Assembly (NCBI GenBank): GCA_002427475.1
Contig: DIRG01000113.1
Span: 1,715 to 8,721, forward strand
DNA: 7,007 nt
DNA from: Mageeibacillus sp. UBA5442
GTDB taxonomy: Bacteria > Bacillota > Clostridia > Saccharofermentanales > DTU023
Direction: 5' to 3'
Under the pieces are notes generated by a model. It was not told the DNA's origin. It saw only the letters and a program-made list of their open reading frames with translations, and made no database searches. Within the stretch, counting starts at the first letter, position 1. Each line of letters opens with the position of its first letter. Of the stretch, positions 1-6,906 are shown piece after piece. The translations under genes were made by a program, and so were the position numbers.

Positions 1-317
1 ACCAGTATGACATAATTTTTTCAAGCGGCGTGTTCCACTACATTCCAGCGAATCTTAGAAAGCAATTAATATTAAATTATCAGGAGCATACAACGCCAAA
101 TGGAATTCATGCTTTAAATGTATTTGTACCTAAGGCCTTCATAGAACCTGCACCGGAAAAGGAAGAAAACGCTACTGTATGGAGATCAGGTGAATTGGCC
201 ACCCATTATTCTGACTGGCTTTTACATGAAATGTCTGAATCCATATTCGACTGTGATTCTTCTGGAATCCCACATCAACACTGTATGGATACGGTGATTG
301 CGCAGAATAAAACATAA
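1..317 (+). CDS. TehB-like class I SAM-dependent methyltransferase, C-terminal part (5' end outside window)
   Basis: The reading frame is open from base 3 to the TAA at 315-317 and has no stop up to the left edge, so this is the last ~104 residues of a gene that begins upstream. The GTG at 30 is internal, not a start. The fragment opens with YDIIFSSGVFHYIP, which matches the strand and loop after the SAM-binding core of TehB-type methyltransferases. It continues with a helix ending NYQEHT, a GIHALNVF strand, a WRSGELATHYSDW segment (TehB: ELxxYYxDW) and a terminal strand ending in AQNKT. Family knowledge: TehB proteins methylate small oxyanions such as tellurite or other small substrates in the cytosol. 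The actual substrate cannot be read from this part, and the SAM-binding GxGxG motif lies outside the window. The gene converges on the minus-strand PP2C-fold gene and its stop sits just before the shared hairpin. Confidence 0.8.
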   Translation, partial: QYDIIFSSGVFHYIPANLRKQLILNYQEHTTPNGIHALNVFVPKAFIEPAPEKEENATVWRSGELATHYSDWLLHEMSESIFDCDSSGIPHQHCMDTVIAQNKT

Positions 318-318
318 T

Positions 319-363
319 AAAAAAGGACTCTCATTCTTACTCAGCGAATAAGGATGAGAGTCC
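319..363 (-). terminator. Rho-independent terminator of the minus-strand operon, possibly bidirectional
   Basis: Bases 325-339 pair with 349-363 to form a 15-bp stem with a single wobble pair and a 9-base loop. The outer ten pairs (GGACTCTCAT with ATGAGAGTCC) are perfect. Read on the minus strand, the stem is followed directly by six T (complement of A319-324) and then ATTATG, a standard intrinsic terminator 20 bases past the PP2C-fold gene. On the plus strand the stem is followed only by ATTGTT, so termination of the methyltransferase transcript there would be weaker, although the same hairpin could serve both convergent genes. Confidence 0.85.
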
Positions 364-382
364 ATTGTTAAGCAATCACTGC

Positions 383-1378
383 TTACAGAATAAAGAACCA
401 GATTATTAGGAGCACAGCTAAGCCGATCACAAAACCTAACAAGAGGCTTTTGAAGAAAACGCCGGCTTTCTCTCTCCCACTAGCTCGCTGAGTAATCTCA
501 CCGTTTGTTACACTGGAATACCTGTCGTAGTTATTCATTTCGTCTTCAGCTTCCTTTTCATAATCAATGCTTTCGCCGTTAAATACTCTTCTACGCTCAG
601 CTTCGACTGGAGAGGGACCCTGCGGCAATTCTAATTGTAGATCTACAGTCTTTACTGCCACAATAGTGCGATTAGGTCCGAGATCTCCGGCTCCGGAGTG
701 AATATGGGCTTGGCGAACGGTGGCCGCAAAAGCATCCTGCTTCGCTAAGTCGTTACGCAAGTCTTTGCTGCGATAGTTCTTATTAAAACCGCTAGTTGAG
801 AGCACGTAAACGTCTCCGGGCTGCAAATCGCTCTTATTCATAGCGTCCGGCACCGGTAAACTATCAACGGTAATATTGCCTAGATATTCATCAGGAATCT
901 CACATTCAGCTCTGTCGGTCAAACGGTAAATCTTTCCATTCCGATACAGATTTATGGTTGTGCAGCCTACGTTTAGTGTGTAAGAGGTATTAGCGTCAAT
1001 TAAGACTAGTGCAAAGGAACAGCCAACCGGATGACTGAATTTTGAAGAGACCATTTCCTTAATCGACGAATGAGCCTGGGCCAAGAGATCACGAGTAAAA
1101 CGTTTGAAATCCAATTCAGGATTTTTATACTCCTCTATTTGGTCCAATAATTGATTAGCTATACGCAGTACCATGCGAGAAGCAAGGTCACCCGCACCCG
1201 GGCCACCGAAGCCTTCCGCAACCATGTACATCTGATGATATTTACCTGAACTCAGACTCTGTTCTTCTTTGCCTCGAAGCATATCGGGATAGATACGTCC
1301 ATCACAAAGGAAAGCGTCTTCATTTATTTTTGACTCTTGACCGGACTCTGTCAGTCCTATCATGAGGGTTCTTGCCAT
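383..1378 (-). CDS. Tail-anchored PP2C-fold protein, probable pseudophosphatase
   Basis: The 331-residue product has a PP2C/Stp1-like fold over residues ~5-245 and a membrane anchor at its end. Family landmarks in order are GLTESG and NED (8-21), MYMVAEGFGGPGAGDLAS (50-67), NVGCTT (136-141), VLSTSGF (192-198) and GPNRTIVAV (234-242). Active PP2C enzymes have DGMGG, GDSR, SDG and DN at the last four; here the aspartates are E55, C139, S196 and P235. E20-D21 are kept. Loss of S196 and P235 positions removes two metal ligands, so activity on phosphoserine/threonine is unlikely (inference). A charged linker (~256-305) leads to a hydrophobic helix (~311-331) that ends the protein, which suggests tail-anchoring with the fold in the cytoplasm. 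The ATG has GGAGG (1385-1389) six bases upstream. It follows the NYN gene by 47 bases and is probably co-transcribed with it. An active divergent phosphatase is the less likely alternative. Confidence 0.8.
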   Translation of the reverse strand: MARTLMIGLTESGQESKINEDAFLCDGRIYPDMLRGKEEQSLSSGKYHQMYMVAEGFGGPGAGDLASRMVLRIANQLLDQIEEYKNPELDFKRFTRDLLAQAHSSIKEMVSSKFSHPVGCSFALVLIDANTSYTLNVGCTTINLYRNGKIYRLTDRAECEIPDEYLGNITVDSLPVPDAMNKSDLQPGDVYVLSTSGFNKNYRSKDLRNDLAKQDAFAATVRQAHIHSGAGDLGPNRTIVAVKTVDLQLELPQGPSPVEAERRRVFNGESIDYEKEAEDEMNNYDRYSSVTNGEITQRASGREKAGVFFKSLLLGFVIGLAVLLIIWFFIL

Positions 1379-1384
1379 AATAAT

Positions 1385-1389
1385 CCTCC
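1385..1389 (-). promoter_or_regulatory. Ribosome binding site of the PP2C-fold gene
   Basis: CCTCC on the plus strand reads GGAGG on the minus strand, six bases before the ATG at 1378. It fixes the start shown and argues against the in-frame internal ATG five codons later. Confidence 0.85.
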
Positions 1390-1425
1390 AAAAAAGAGAA
1401 ATGATTTAATTATTTATGCTTAAGC

Positions 1426-2247
1426 TTAACGTCTGCCGTTTTTCGCTCTTACATAGACCAGCTTGACGTTTGGATTGCCTGTGTCACGCATCTGAACTTC
1501 AAACTTATCAATAGATTTTACTAGATTTGTCAGCTTATCAAAACCATAATTTCGAGAGTCGAAGGAAGGCTGCTTTTTGTTGATCATATTGCCCACTTCA
1601 GCCAAGAAGGCCCAGCCATTGTCATCTTCTACGTCCTTGATGGAAGAAGAGATCAGATTGATCAGCTTGCGATCGATTTTGTTAATGGCGGACTTACCTT
1701 TGGGACTGCGCTGGCGATAACGGGAACTCTCTTGCGGTGATACTGCCTTTCTTGGCTCGCTTTCTTTAGCCTCTGCCGTAGCATCATCTTGATTCCTTTG
1801 CAGAACTTCGAGGAAGATAAAGCGATCACAGGCGGCGATAAAGGGATTAGGTGTTTTCATTTCGCCCATTCCATAGACGATCTTACCGGCTTCGCGCAAC
1901 CTTGTTGCTAAGCGGGTAAAGTCGCTATCACTGGAAACGAGGCAAAAGCCGTCTACAGTTCCTGCATACAAAATGTCCATAGCGTCAATAATCAAGGCTG
2001 AATCGGTCGAGTTCTTGCCACTGGTATAACTAAATTGCTGAATAGGGCTGATAGCGTGATCTAAAAGGTGAGATTTCCATTGGGTGAGGGAGGGTCTGGT
2101 CCAGTCACCGTAGATTCTTTTGATGGTGGGTGTTCCGTAACGGGCAATTTCCTCCATCATAGATTGCACGTTGTGAGGAGGTACATTATCTGCGTCTATT
2201 AAGACTGCTAACCTCACATCATTCGTTGCGTTGTTTGTTGTTGTCAT
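1426..2247 (-). CDS. NYN (PIN-like) domain protein with C-terminal OST-HTH/LOTUS domain, putative RNase
   Basis: The 273-residue protein has two recognisable domains. Residues ~11-150 form a NYN/LabA-type (DUF88) PIN-like nuclease domain. Its acidic motifs are LIDADN (16-21), STDSALIIDAMD (80-91) and SSDSDF (105-110), placing the metal-binding aspartates at about D18, D82/D88 and D107/D109; all are intact. A polar, charged linker (~151-188) follows. Residues ~190-268 fit the OST-HTH/LOTUS winged helix, starting INKIDRKLINLISSSIKD and ending VKLVYVRAK. Family knowledge: NYN domains cleave RNA with divalent metals and OST-HTH domains are proposed to bind RNA, so a cytosolic RNA-processing or RNA-decay role is likely; the target is unknown. 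The start ATG has a weak AAAGGA (complement of 2258-2263) ten bases upstream. It is the first gene of the leftward pair with the PP2C-fold gene. Confidence 0.88.
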   Translation of the reverse strand: MTTTNNATNDVRLAVLIDADNVPPHNVQSMMEEIARYGTPTIKRIYGDWTRPSLTQWKSHLLDHAISPIQQFSYTSGKNSTDSALIIDAMDILYAGTVDGFCLVSSDSDFTRLATRLREAGKIVYGMGEMKTPNPFIAACDRFIFLEVLQRNQDDATAEAKESEPRKAVSPQESSRYRQRSPKGKSAINKIDRKLINLISSSIKDVEDDNGWAFLAEVGNMINKKQPSFDSRNYGFDKLTNLVKSIDKFEVQMRDTGNPNVKLVYVRAKNGRR

Positions 2248-2402
2248 ATATATAAGATCCTTTCAGAAAAAACAAGAAACAGATGTTTTTACTTTTTCAC
2301 ATGTACAAGTTTAGCATATTGGACCGACATCATGCAGAAATCCTCACAGCAGTTACATTGGATATTGCGCTACCGTCGCTTCTGTCTGCTCTGCACCCTC
2401 TA

Positions 2403-2411
2403 TGGTATTAT
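2403..2411 (+). promoter_or_regulatory. Candidate extended -10 promoter for the plus-strand operon
   Basis: TGGTATTAT matches the extended -10 consensus TGnTATAAT with five of six hexamer bases. No good -35 is visible 16-18 bases upstream, as is often the case for extended -10 promoters. Transcription would begin near 2418, giving a leader of ~45 bases before the ATG at 2462, too short for a riboswitch or T-box. Prediction from consensus only. Confidence 0.45.
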
Positions 2412-2450
2412 GTGGATCATAAGAAAAAGGCAGTTTTAGCAAATTACAAC

Positions 2451-2455
2451 GGAGG
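2451..2455 (+). promoter_or_regulatory. Ribosome binding site of the nucleotidyltransferase gene
   Basis: GGAGG lies six bases before the ATG at 2462. It fixes that start and shows the upstream open stretch 2283-2486 in another frame is not the translated product. Confidence 0.85.
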
Positions 2456-2461
2456 AAATTC

Positions 2462-3388
2462 ATGCAGGAAAAGCCGCATTTATTGATTATGGCAGCCGGG
2501 ATGGCATCTCGCTACGGTGGAGTTAAGCAACTGGAAAGCGTTGGACCATCTGGTGAGATTATTATGGACTATTCGATCCACGCTGCTGTCCAAGCTGGTT
2601 ATGAAGACGTTATCATCGTAATTAAAAAGGATATGGAAAGAGATTTTGAGGAGATCATCGGCAAGCGACTGCGACCGTACATTAATTTGCGCTACGCATA
2701 TCAAGAGCTGGAAGATCTTCCGGAAGGATATTCCGTTCCGGCCGAGCGCGTCAAACCTTGGGGGACAGGGCATGCTGTTCTCGCTGCTAGAGAATTGGTT
2801 GATGCTCCTTTGACTGTAATAAACGCTGATGACTATTATGGTAAAGATGCTTTTAAACAGATGTATGATTTTTTGAGTAAAAAGCCGGCTGAAGGGGACC
2901 AAGCCAGGCATGCATTGTGCACTTGGATTTTGAGAAATACCTTGTCGCCGCACGGCACTGTTTCGCGCGGTGTCTGTGAGCTGGATGAGCAAGGCCGTCT
3001 GCTCAATATCCGTGAACTGAAAAAGATTGCTATGGCTGATGATGACGCTGTTTACACTCTGGATGATGGCAAGACCTGGCACCCTCTGTCCGGTGATGTG
3101 CCTGTATCGATGAACTTTTTCGGTTTTTCACGCTCTTTCATGCAGCTTCTGGCGGATAGGTTCACAGACTTTCTTGACGAAACCATAGAGTCAGGTTCGC
3201 TTGTCTCCGAATATCTGCTACCGGAAATTTTGGGACACGAATTGAAGGAAGAGAAATGTGAGATCCATACTTCGATGAGCTCTGAGCGTTGGTTCGGTGT
3301 AACTTATCAGGAAGATAAGCCTTTTGTAGAGGCTTCGCTTCAAAACTTAGTGAATACAGGTGTATTCCCGACACCTCTGTGGAAATAA
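2462..3388 (+). CDS. Sugar-phosphate nucleotidyltransferase family protein (GT-A-like NTP transferase)
   Basis: The 308-residue cytosolic protein has the fold of enzymes that join an NTP to a sugar phosphate. The N-terminal nucleotide-binding signature AAGMASRYGGVK (11-22) is intact, followed by GPSGEIIMDYSI (28-39). PWGTGHAVLAAR (99-110) and NADDYYGKDAF (121-131) supply the base-contact loop and the metal-binding aspartates D123/D124. Further landmarks are LSPHGTVSRGVC (161-172), a MNFFGF strand and WFGVTYQED (277-285). These fit a Firmicutes family usually annotated only as NTP transferase; some relatives lie beside hexosamine or sugar kinases, but none is seen here. UDP-sugar synthesis is plausible, but the substrate is not readable and galU should not be assigned. 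It is the first gene of the plus-strand operon, 33 bases before argS. Length and ends look complete. Confidence 0.88.
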   Translation: MQEKPHLLIMAAGMASRYGGVKQLESVGPSGEIIMDYSIHAAVQAGYEDVIIVIKKDMERDFEEIIGKRLRPYINLRYAYQELEDLPEGYSVPAERVKPWGTGHAVLAARELVDAPLTVINADDYYGKDAFKQMYDFLSKKPAEGDQARHALCTWILRNTLSPHGTVSRGVCELDEQGRLLNIRELKKIAMADDDAVYTLDDGKTWHPLSGDVPVSMNFFGFSRSFMQLLADRFTDFLDETIESGSLVSEYLLPEILGHELKEEKCEIHTSMSSERWFGVTYQEDKPFVEASLQNLVNTGVFPTPLWK

Positions 3389-3421
3389 ATAAAAAGAATT
3401 ATATAAAGGTAATATTTGATT

Positions 3422-5152
3422 ATGAATTCAGACACAAAGATAGTTGACTTACTAGCCCAACATATTGATTTGACTAAGGAAGAAATCGCGGAAGTATTGG
3501 AAATTCCGCCTCGAGCAGAATTGGGCGACTTCGCTTTTCCTTGTTTCCGTTTAGCCAAAACAATGCGTCAGGCACCTCAGAAGATCGCAGTTGAGCTGAA
3601 GGAGAAGATAGAGACAGCCGACACGGCCGCTTTCATTGAGCGAATTGAAGTGGCAGGAGCCTATCTTAATTTTTTCATCAAGAGATCTTATAGGGCAGTA
3701 AATGTGATCCGCCGTTCTTTGGCAGCGGGGGAGACTCCCGGCGCGACGGATAAGCTTGCAGGTCAAAGGATTATTGTCGAGTATTCTTCTCCCAATATTG
3801 CCAAACCTTTCCATGTCGGTCATGCTTTTACCACTTTCTTAGGTGAAGCCATCTCCAATTTATATGAGTATCAGGGAGCTGAGGTCTTCCGTTTCAATCA
3901 TTTGGGTGATTATGGCACTCAGTTCGGCAAGTTGATCGTGGCATGGAAATTATGGGGTGATGAAGAAGCTTTAGCTAAGAATGCCATCACCGAACTTACT
4001 CGTGTTTATGTAAAGTTTCATCAGGAAGTTGAGACCAGACAAGAACTGGACGATGAGGCCAGGGAGGCCTTCAGACGTCTGGAGAATAAGGAAGAGGAAG
4101 AGCTCAAGCTGTGGCAGCAATTCCGCGATGTTAGTTTGGAAGAATTTGATAAAATTTATAGCAGACTCAAGATTGAATTTGACAACACCAATGGCGAAAG
4201 CTTTTATACGAATATAATTCCTGAAGTCATTGAACGTCTCCGGGAAAAAGATTTACTAATCGAAAGTGAAGGGGCTCAAGTAGTCGATCTGGAAGAGTAT
4301 GATCTGAAGCCGTGCCTTATCCTCAAATCAGACGGCTCTACGATCTATGCTTCACGCGACCTGGCCGCAATACTGTATAGGGTCAAAGAATACGACTATG
4401 ACCTTAATATTTATGTGGTCGGCCTACCGCAGAAAAATCATTTTGAACAAGTTTTCGCCGTAGCGAAGAAGGCGGATTTCCCAAAAGCGGAGAACAATGT
4501 TCACGTTGCTTTTGGAACCGTGAAAATGGCTGATGGAGGCTTTTCTACCAGAAGCGGAAACGTTATTCTCTTGGATGATTTGCTCGAAACAAGTGTGGTT
4601 AAAACCTCCGCAATTATTCGCAGCAACAATGAGGATATGCCGGAGGCAGAGCTGAAAGATAGCGCAGAAAAGATCGGTCTAGGAGCTGTGCGCTATGCCT
4701 TTTTGCGCGCCGGACGGGAACGAGACATTATCTTCTCTTGGGAGGAAATGCTGGATTTCGAGGGAGACACAGCACCTTATCTGCAATATACGATCGCTCG
4801 CTGTAAAGCTCTTGTACGCAAAGCAGGACCTGCTACCATGGCAGAAGTGGAATCTGTGAGCGATGCTGCGTTGGAACTTTTACTAGAGGATGAAGAACAA
4901 GAGGTGTTAAAGAATATTGAGCTTTTCCCCTTGTCTATTGAGCGGGCCGGCAAAGCCTACGAGCCTTCGATTATGATGCGGCAGATCCTTACGCTGGCTC
5001 GGGCTTTTAATAAGTTTTATCATAATCAGCCGATATTGCGCTGTGAGAATCGTGATCTCCTTCTGGCACGTCTGGCGCTAACGGAGGCAGTTGAACGCAC
5101 GTTGAGTGCTGGTCTTAAGCTGGCCGGAATTGAAACTGTTGAACGGATGTAA
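3422..5152 (+). CDS. argS: Arginyl-tRNA synthetase
   Basis: The protein (576 residues from the ATG at 3422) charges tRNA-Arg with arginine in the cytosol. The N-terminal ArgRS add-on domain covers ~1-105, with ELGDFAFPCF and AGAYLNFFI. The class I catalytic core follows, with the HIGH-type motif HVGH (131-134) after SSPNIAKPF, then NHLGDYGTQFGKLI (159-172). The KMSKS position is STRSGNVI (375-382), a usual ArgRS departure from KMSKS. The DALR anticodon-binding domain begins near DTAPYLQYTIARC (449) and the protein ends GIETVERM, typical of the family. All key motifs are present, so it should be active. An in-frame TTG at 3416 is six bases from AAAGG (3405-3409), while the ATG is twelve bases from it, so the start could be two codons earlier. 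No T-box or own promoter fits in the 33-base gap, so it is probably expressed from the upstream promoter. Confidence 0.96.
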   Translation: MNSDTKIVDLLAQHIDLTKEEIAEVLEIPPRAELGDFAFPCFRLAKTMRQAPQKIAVELKEKIETADTAAFIERIEVAGAYLNFFIKRSYRAVNVIRRSLAAGETPGATDKLAGQRIIVEYSSPNIAKPFHVGHAFTTFLGEAISNLYEYQGAEVFRFNHLGDYGTQFGKLIVAWKLWGDEEALAKNAITELTRVYVKFHQEVETRQELDDEAREAFRRLENKEEEELKLWQQFRDVSLEEFDKIYSRLKIEFDNTNGESFYTNIIPEVIERLREKDLLIESEGAQVVDLEEYDLKPCLILKSDGSTIYASRDLAAILYRVKEYDYDLNIYVVGLPQKNHFEQVFAVAKKADFPKAENNVHVAFGTVKMADGGFSTRSGNVILLDDLLETSVVKTSAIIRSNNEDMPEAELKDSAEKIGLGAVRYAFLRAGRERDIIFSWEEMLDFEGDTAPYLQYTIARCKALVRKAGPATMAEVESVSDAALELLLEDEEQEVLKNIELFPLSIERAGKAYEPSIMMRQILTLARAFNKFYHNQPILRCENRDLLLARLALTEAVERTLSAGLKLAGIETVERM

Positions 5153-5154
5153 GT

Positions 5155-6900
5155 ATGTCGGAGCAAGATAAGATTCAATCTAGCGATAGTAGCGAGGCCA
5201 GCTCACGCGAACAGATATCGTTTTTTCTGAGTCGGACAAAATCTAAATTGATGTTTACGCGCAACAAGTCAGCTCAATTTGCTACATTGCAGGAGTTGGA
5301 CCTTCAGCTGCGTAGTTACGACGGTACACGAAAACGAATGCTAAAAGAGGCTCTTTTACGCTCGGATTCTGAAGCAAATAAACCTAGCCTCCAGGAAGTA
5401 TTTTCGGTATCTTTGCACGTCCAAGTGGAACTATCTGAATTGTTTTCTCGCTACAGCGATCCCAAAAGGAAATTAGAACTGATTGATCTAGGCGGCGAAG
5501 CTTATCAAGCGGAAGCAGAGCGACTGGCGATATGCTATCAGCCACATCTCCTAAAACTGTTGGAAGAAGAAGATGCTATTGTCCAAGAGCAGCTGCAGCT
5601 TTTTAATAAGTATGATCTCAGTACGCGTGGATTTGCTACTCCGATGGGGGGGCTCCGCTACGATCTCCAGAATCCGTCACGCAGTCTGCGCCATAGTGCA
5701 TACGATAGATACAGAGAAGGGCTGCAAAAGGAGCGGCAGCTTATGCTTGAGCGCTTCACCGATTTGCACAAAATCAGGCGAGAACTTGCAGACAAGGCCG
5801 GTTTTAGGACTTTTGAAGAGTATCAGATCAGACGTTTGGGTGTAAGTGACCTCCTGCACGACGCTATACCCACGTACCATAAGCAATTGCGACGTCATTT
5901 GCTGCCACTTGCGGCAGCCATACGTAGCCAGCATGCGGAGCGTCTGGATATCACTAACCTGCGACCGTGGGATTATTATTTTCTTTCGAATTATGGCACT
6001 CCGGAATTAGATGAGACTGCTTATCCTTTATCAGAGTGCTATATTTCTTGTCTGGAAGAAATAATTGAAAAGCAAGTGGAATATTTTGTAGAAATGAACG
6101 CTACAGGTGATTTGTACTTAGAGCCTGCGCCTGGTGCTAATGAGAATGACCAGAGAGAAAGAAGACGCAAACGCGCTGAGTTTCCTGATTATAGCGAAAC
6201 CATGCATTTGTTCATGCCCGATAGTCAAAAAACGGTTCTGGTCTTAAAAAACATTCCCCAGGAACTGATCGTAGATCGGCTTTTCAATATGACAGGAAAA
6301 GTATTGTTGGACCTGTCTGAAACTTTGCGCAATCCGCTTTATCTGCCCCGTTTGCCGGCTCACTACGAGCGTGATCTGGCCAGTTCCTCATTAGCTCTAA
6401 TTTCCTATGCTAGCTGGGATAAATTTTATGGTTCTAAGGCAGATTATGCGCGTGAATGGATCCTGAGCCATTACACTATGGAACTGCCCGTCCTCTCGGC
6501 ATTAGATCAAATGGAACGTGAGCTTGCCCGAAGTTCGGAAAGTGATCTAAATGTTTTCGCTCGACGTTGGCAGCTGATTATGAAGGATTATGCTGTTGAC
6601 GACAATTACGCTCAGCTTTTTTCCTTCGCTCCGGACAAAGAGGCCTATCTATATTCGCCGGAACTGTGGTCGAAACCACTCTCTTCAGTTTATCGAGGTG
6701 TGTCGCTTATTCAGACTTTGGCGGCTTTTCCTTTCCGACGCTACAACCACACATTAGAAGAAAACCTCTTGCGCTTCCTCAATCTGGAGAATCGCAAAAA
6801 CCCACTGGCTAGGGCTTTGTCGGCCGGCTACCTTTCTCCTTTTACTAACGGCACCTTCCGCAAAGCTTCTTTTCTACTGGCAGACAAATTAGGATTGTGA
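5155..6900 (+). CDS. M3-family oligoendopeptidase-fold protein lacking the zinc site (probable pseudopeptidase)
   Basis: The 581-residue protein matches M3 oligoendopeptidases (usually ~560-600 residues) along most of its length. The helical N-terminal half contains SAYDRYREGLQKERQLMLER (181-200), then a segment at 206-223 fitting the family pattern R..LA...GF..F..Y. PWDYYFLSNYGTPELDE (271-287) precedes the catalytic half, and GYLSPFTNGTFRKA (558-571) closes it as in the family. The pattern LTHEAGHAF aligns with L376-F-N-M-T-G-K-V-L384, so both zinc histidines and the catalytic Glu are gone; no HExxH occurs anywhere. The third-ligand Glu aligns with D407, and the late catalytic His appears to be W505. 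The frame is intact, so it looks maintained rather than decaying. There is no signal peptide. It starts 2 bases after argS with GGA (5145-5147) inside argS, which suggests translational coupling. A binding or regulatory role is inference. Confidence 0.78.
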   Translation: MSEQDKIQSSDSSEASSREQISFFLSRTKSKLMFTRNKSAQFATLQELDLQLRSYDGTRKRMLKEALLRSDSEANKPSLQEVFSVSLHVQVELSELFSRYSDPKRKLELIDLGGEAYQAEAERLAICYQPHLLKLLEEEDAIVQEQLQLFNKYDLSTRGFATPMGGLRYDLQNPSRSLRHSAYDRYREGLQKERQLMLERFTDLHKIRRELADKAGFRTFEEYQIRRLGVSDLLHDAIPTYHKQLRRHLLPLAAAIRSQHAERLDITNLRPWDYYFLSNYGTPELDETAYPLSECYISCLEEIIEKQVEYFVEMNATGDLYLEPAPGANENDQRERRRKRAEFPDYSETMHLFMPDSQKTVLVLKNIPQELIVDRLFNMTGKVLLDLSETLRNPLYLPRLPAHYERDLASSSLALISYASWDKFYGSKADYAREWILSHYTMELPVLSALDQMERELARSSESDLNVFARRWQLIMKDYAVDDNYAQLFSFAPDKEAYLYSPELWSKPLSSVYRGVSLIQTLAAFPFRRYNHTLEENLLRFLNLENRKNPLARALSAGYLSPFTNGTFRKASFLLADKLGL

Positions 6901-6906
6901 GTATTT

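Noticed and set aside
1418..1429. Small palindrome (TTAAGCTTAA) at the end of the NYN gene
   Set aside because: It has only five short AT-rich pairs, no loop room and no T-tract on the minus strand, so it is not a credible terminator or operator.
2248..2340. Promoter for the minus-strand NYN gene
   Set aside because: TATGCT and TGCTAAACT on the minus strand resemble -10 elements, but neither has a matching -35 at proper spacing, so no site is called even though a promoter must lie in this region or near it.
2283..2486. 67-codon plus-strand open frame in the divergent intergenic region
   Set aside because: It has no ribosome binding site, overlaps the start of the nucleotidyltransferase in another frame, contains the candidate promoter, and its product resembles no family I know.
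2480..3082. 200-codon minus-strand open frame
   Set aside because: It lies wholly antisense to the nucleotidyltransferase, whose conserved motifs run through the same bases. No binding site or family motif is visible.
3389..3421. Possible T-box or attenuator before argS
   Set aside because: Only 33 AT-rich bases are available, with no stem-loop or terminator.
5573..5934. Overlapping open frames of ~85-90 codons on both strands
   Set aside because: They are shadows inside the M3-fold gene, which shows family-specific motifs in its own frame here.
5155..6900. A shifted or hidden HExxH motif elsewhere in the M3-fold protein, or a frameshift across the active site
   Set aside because: The whole protein was read and contains no HExxH. 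The flanking residues still align in the same frame on both sides of the expected site, so a local frameshift does not explain the loss.
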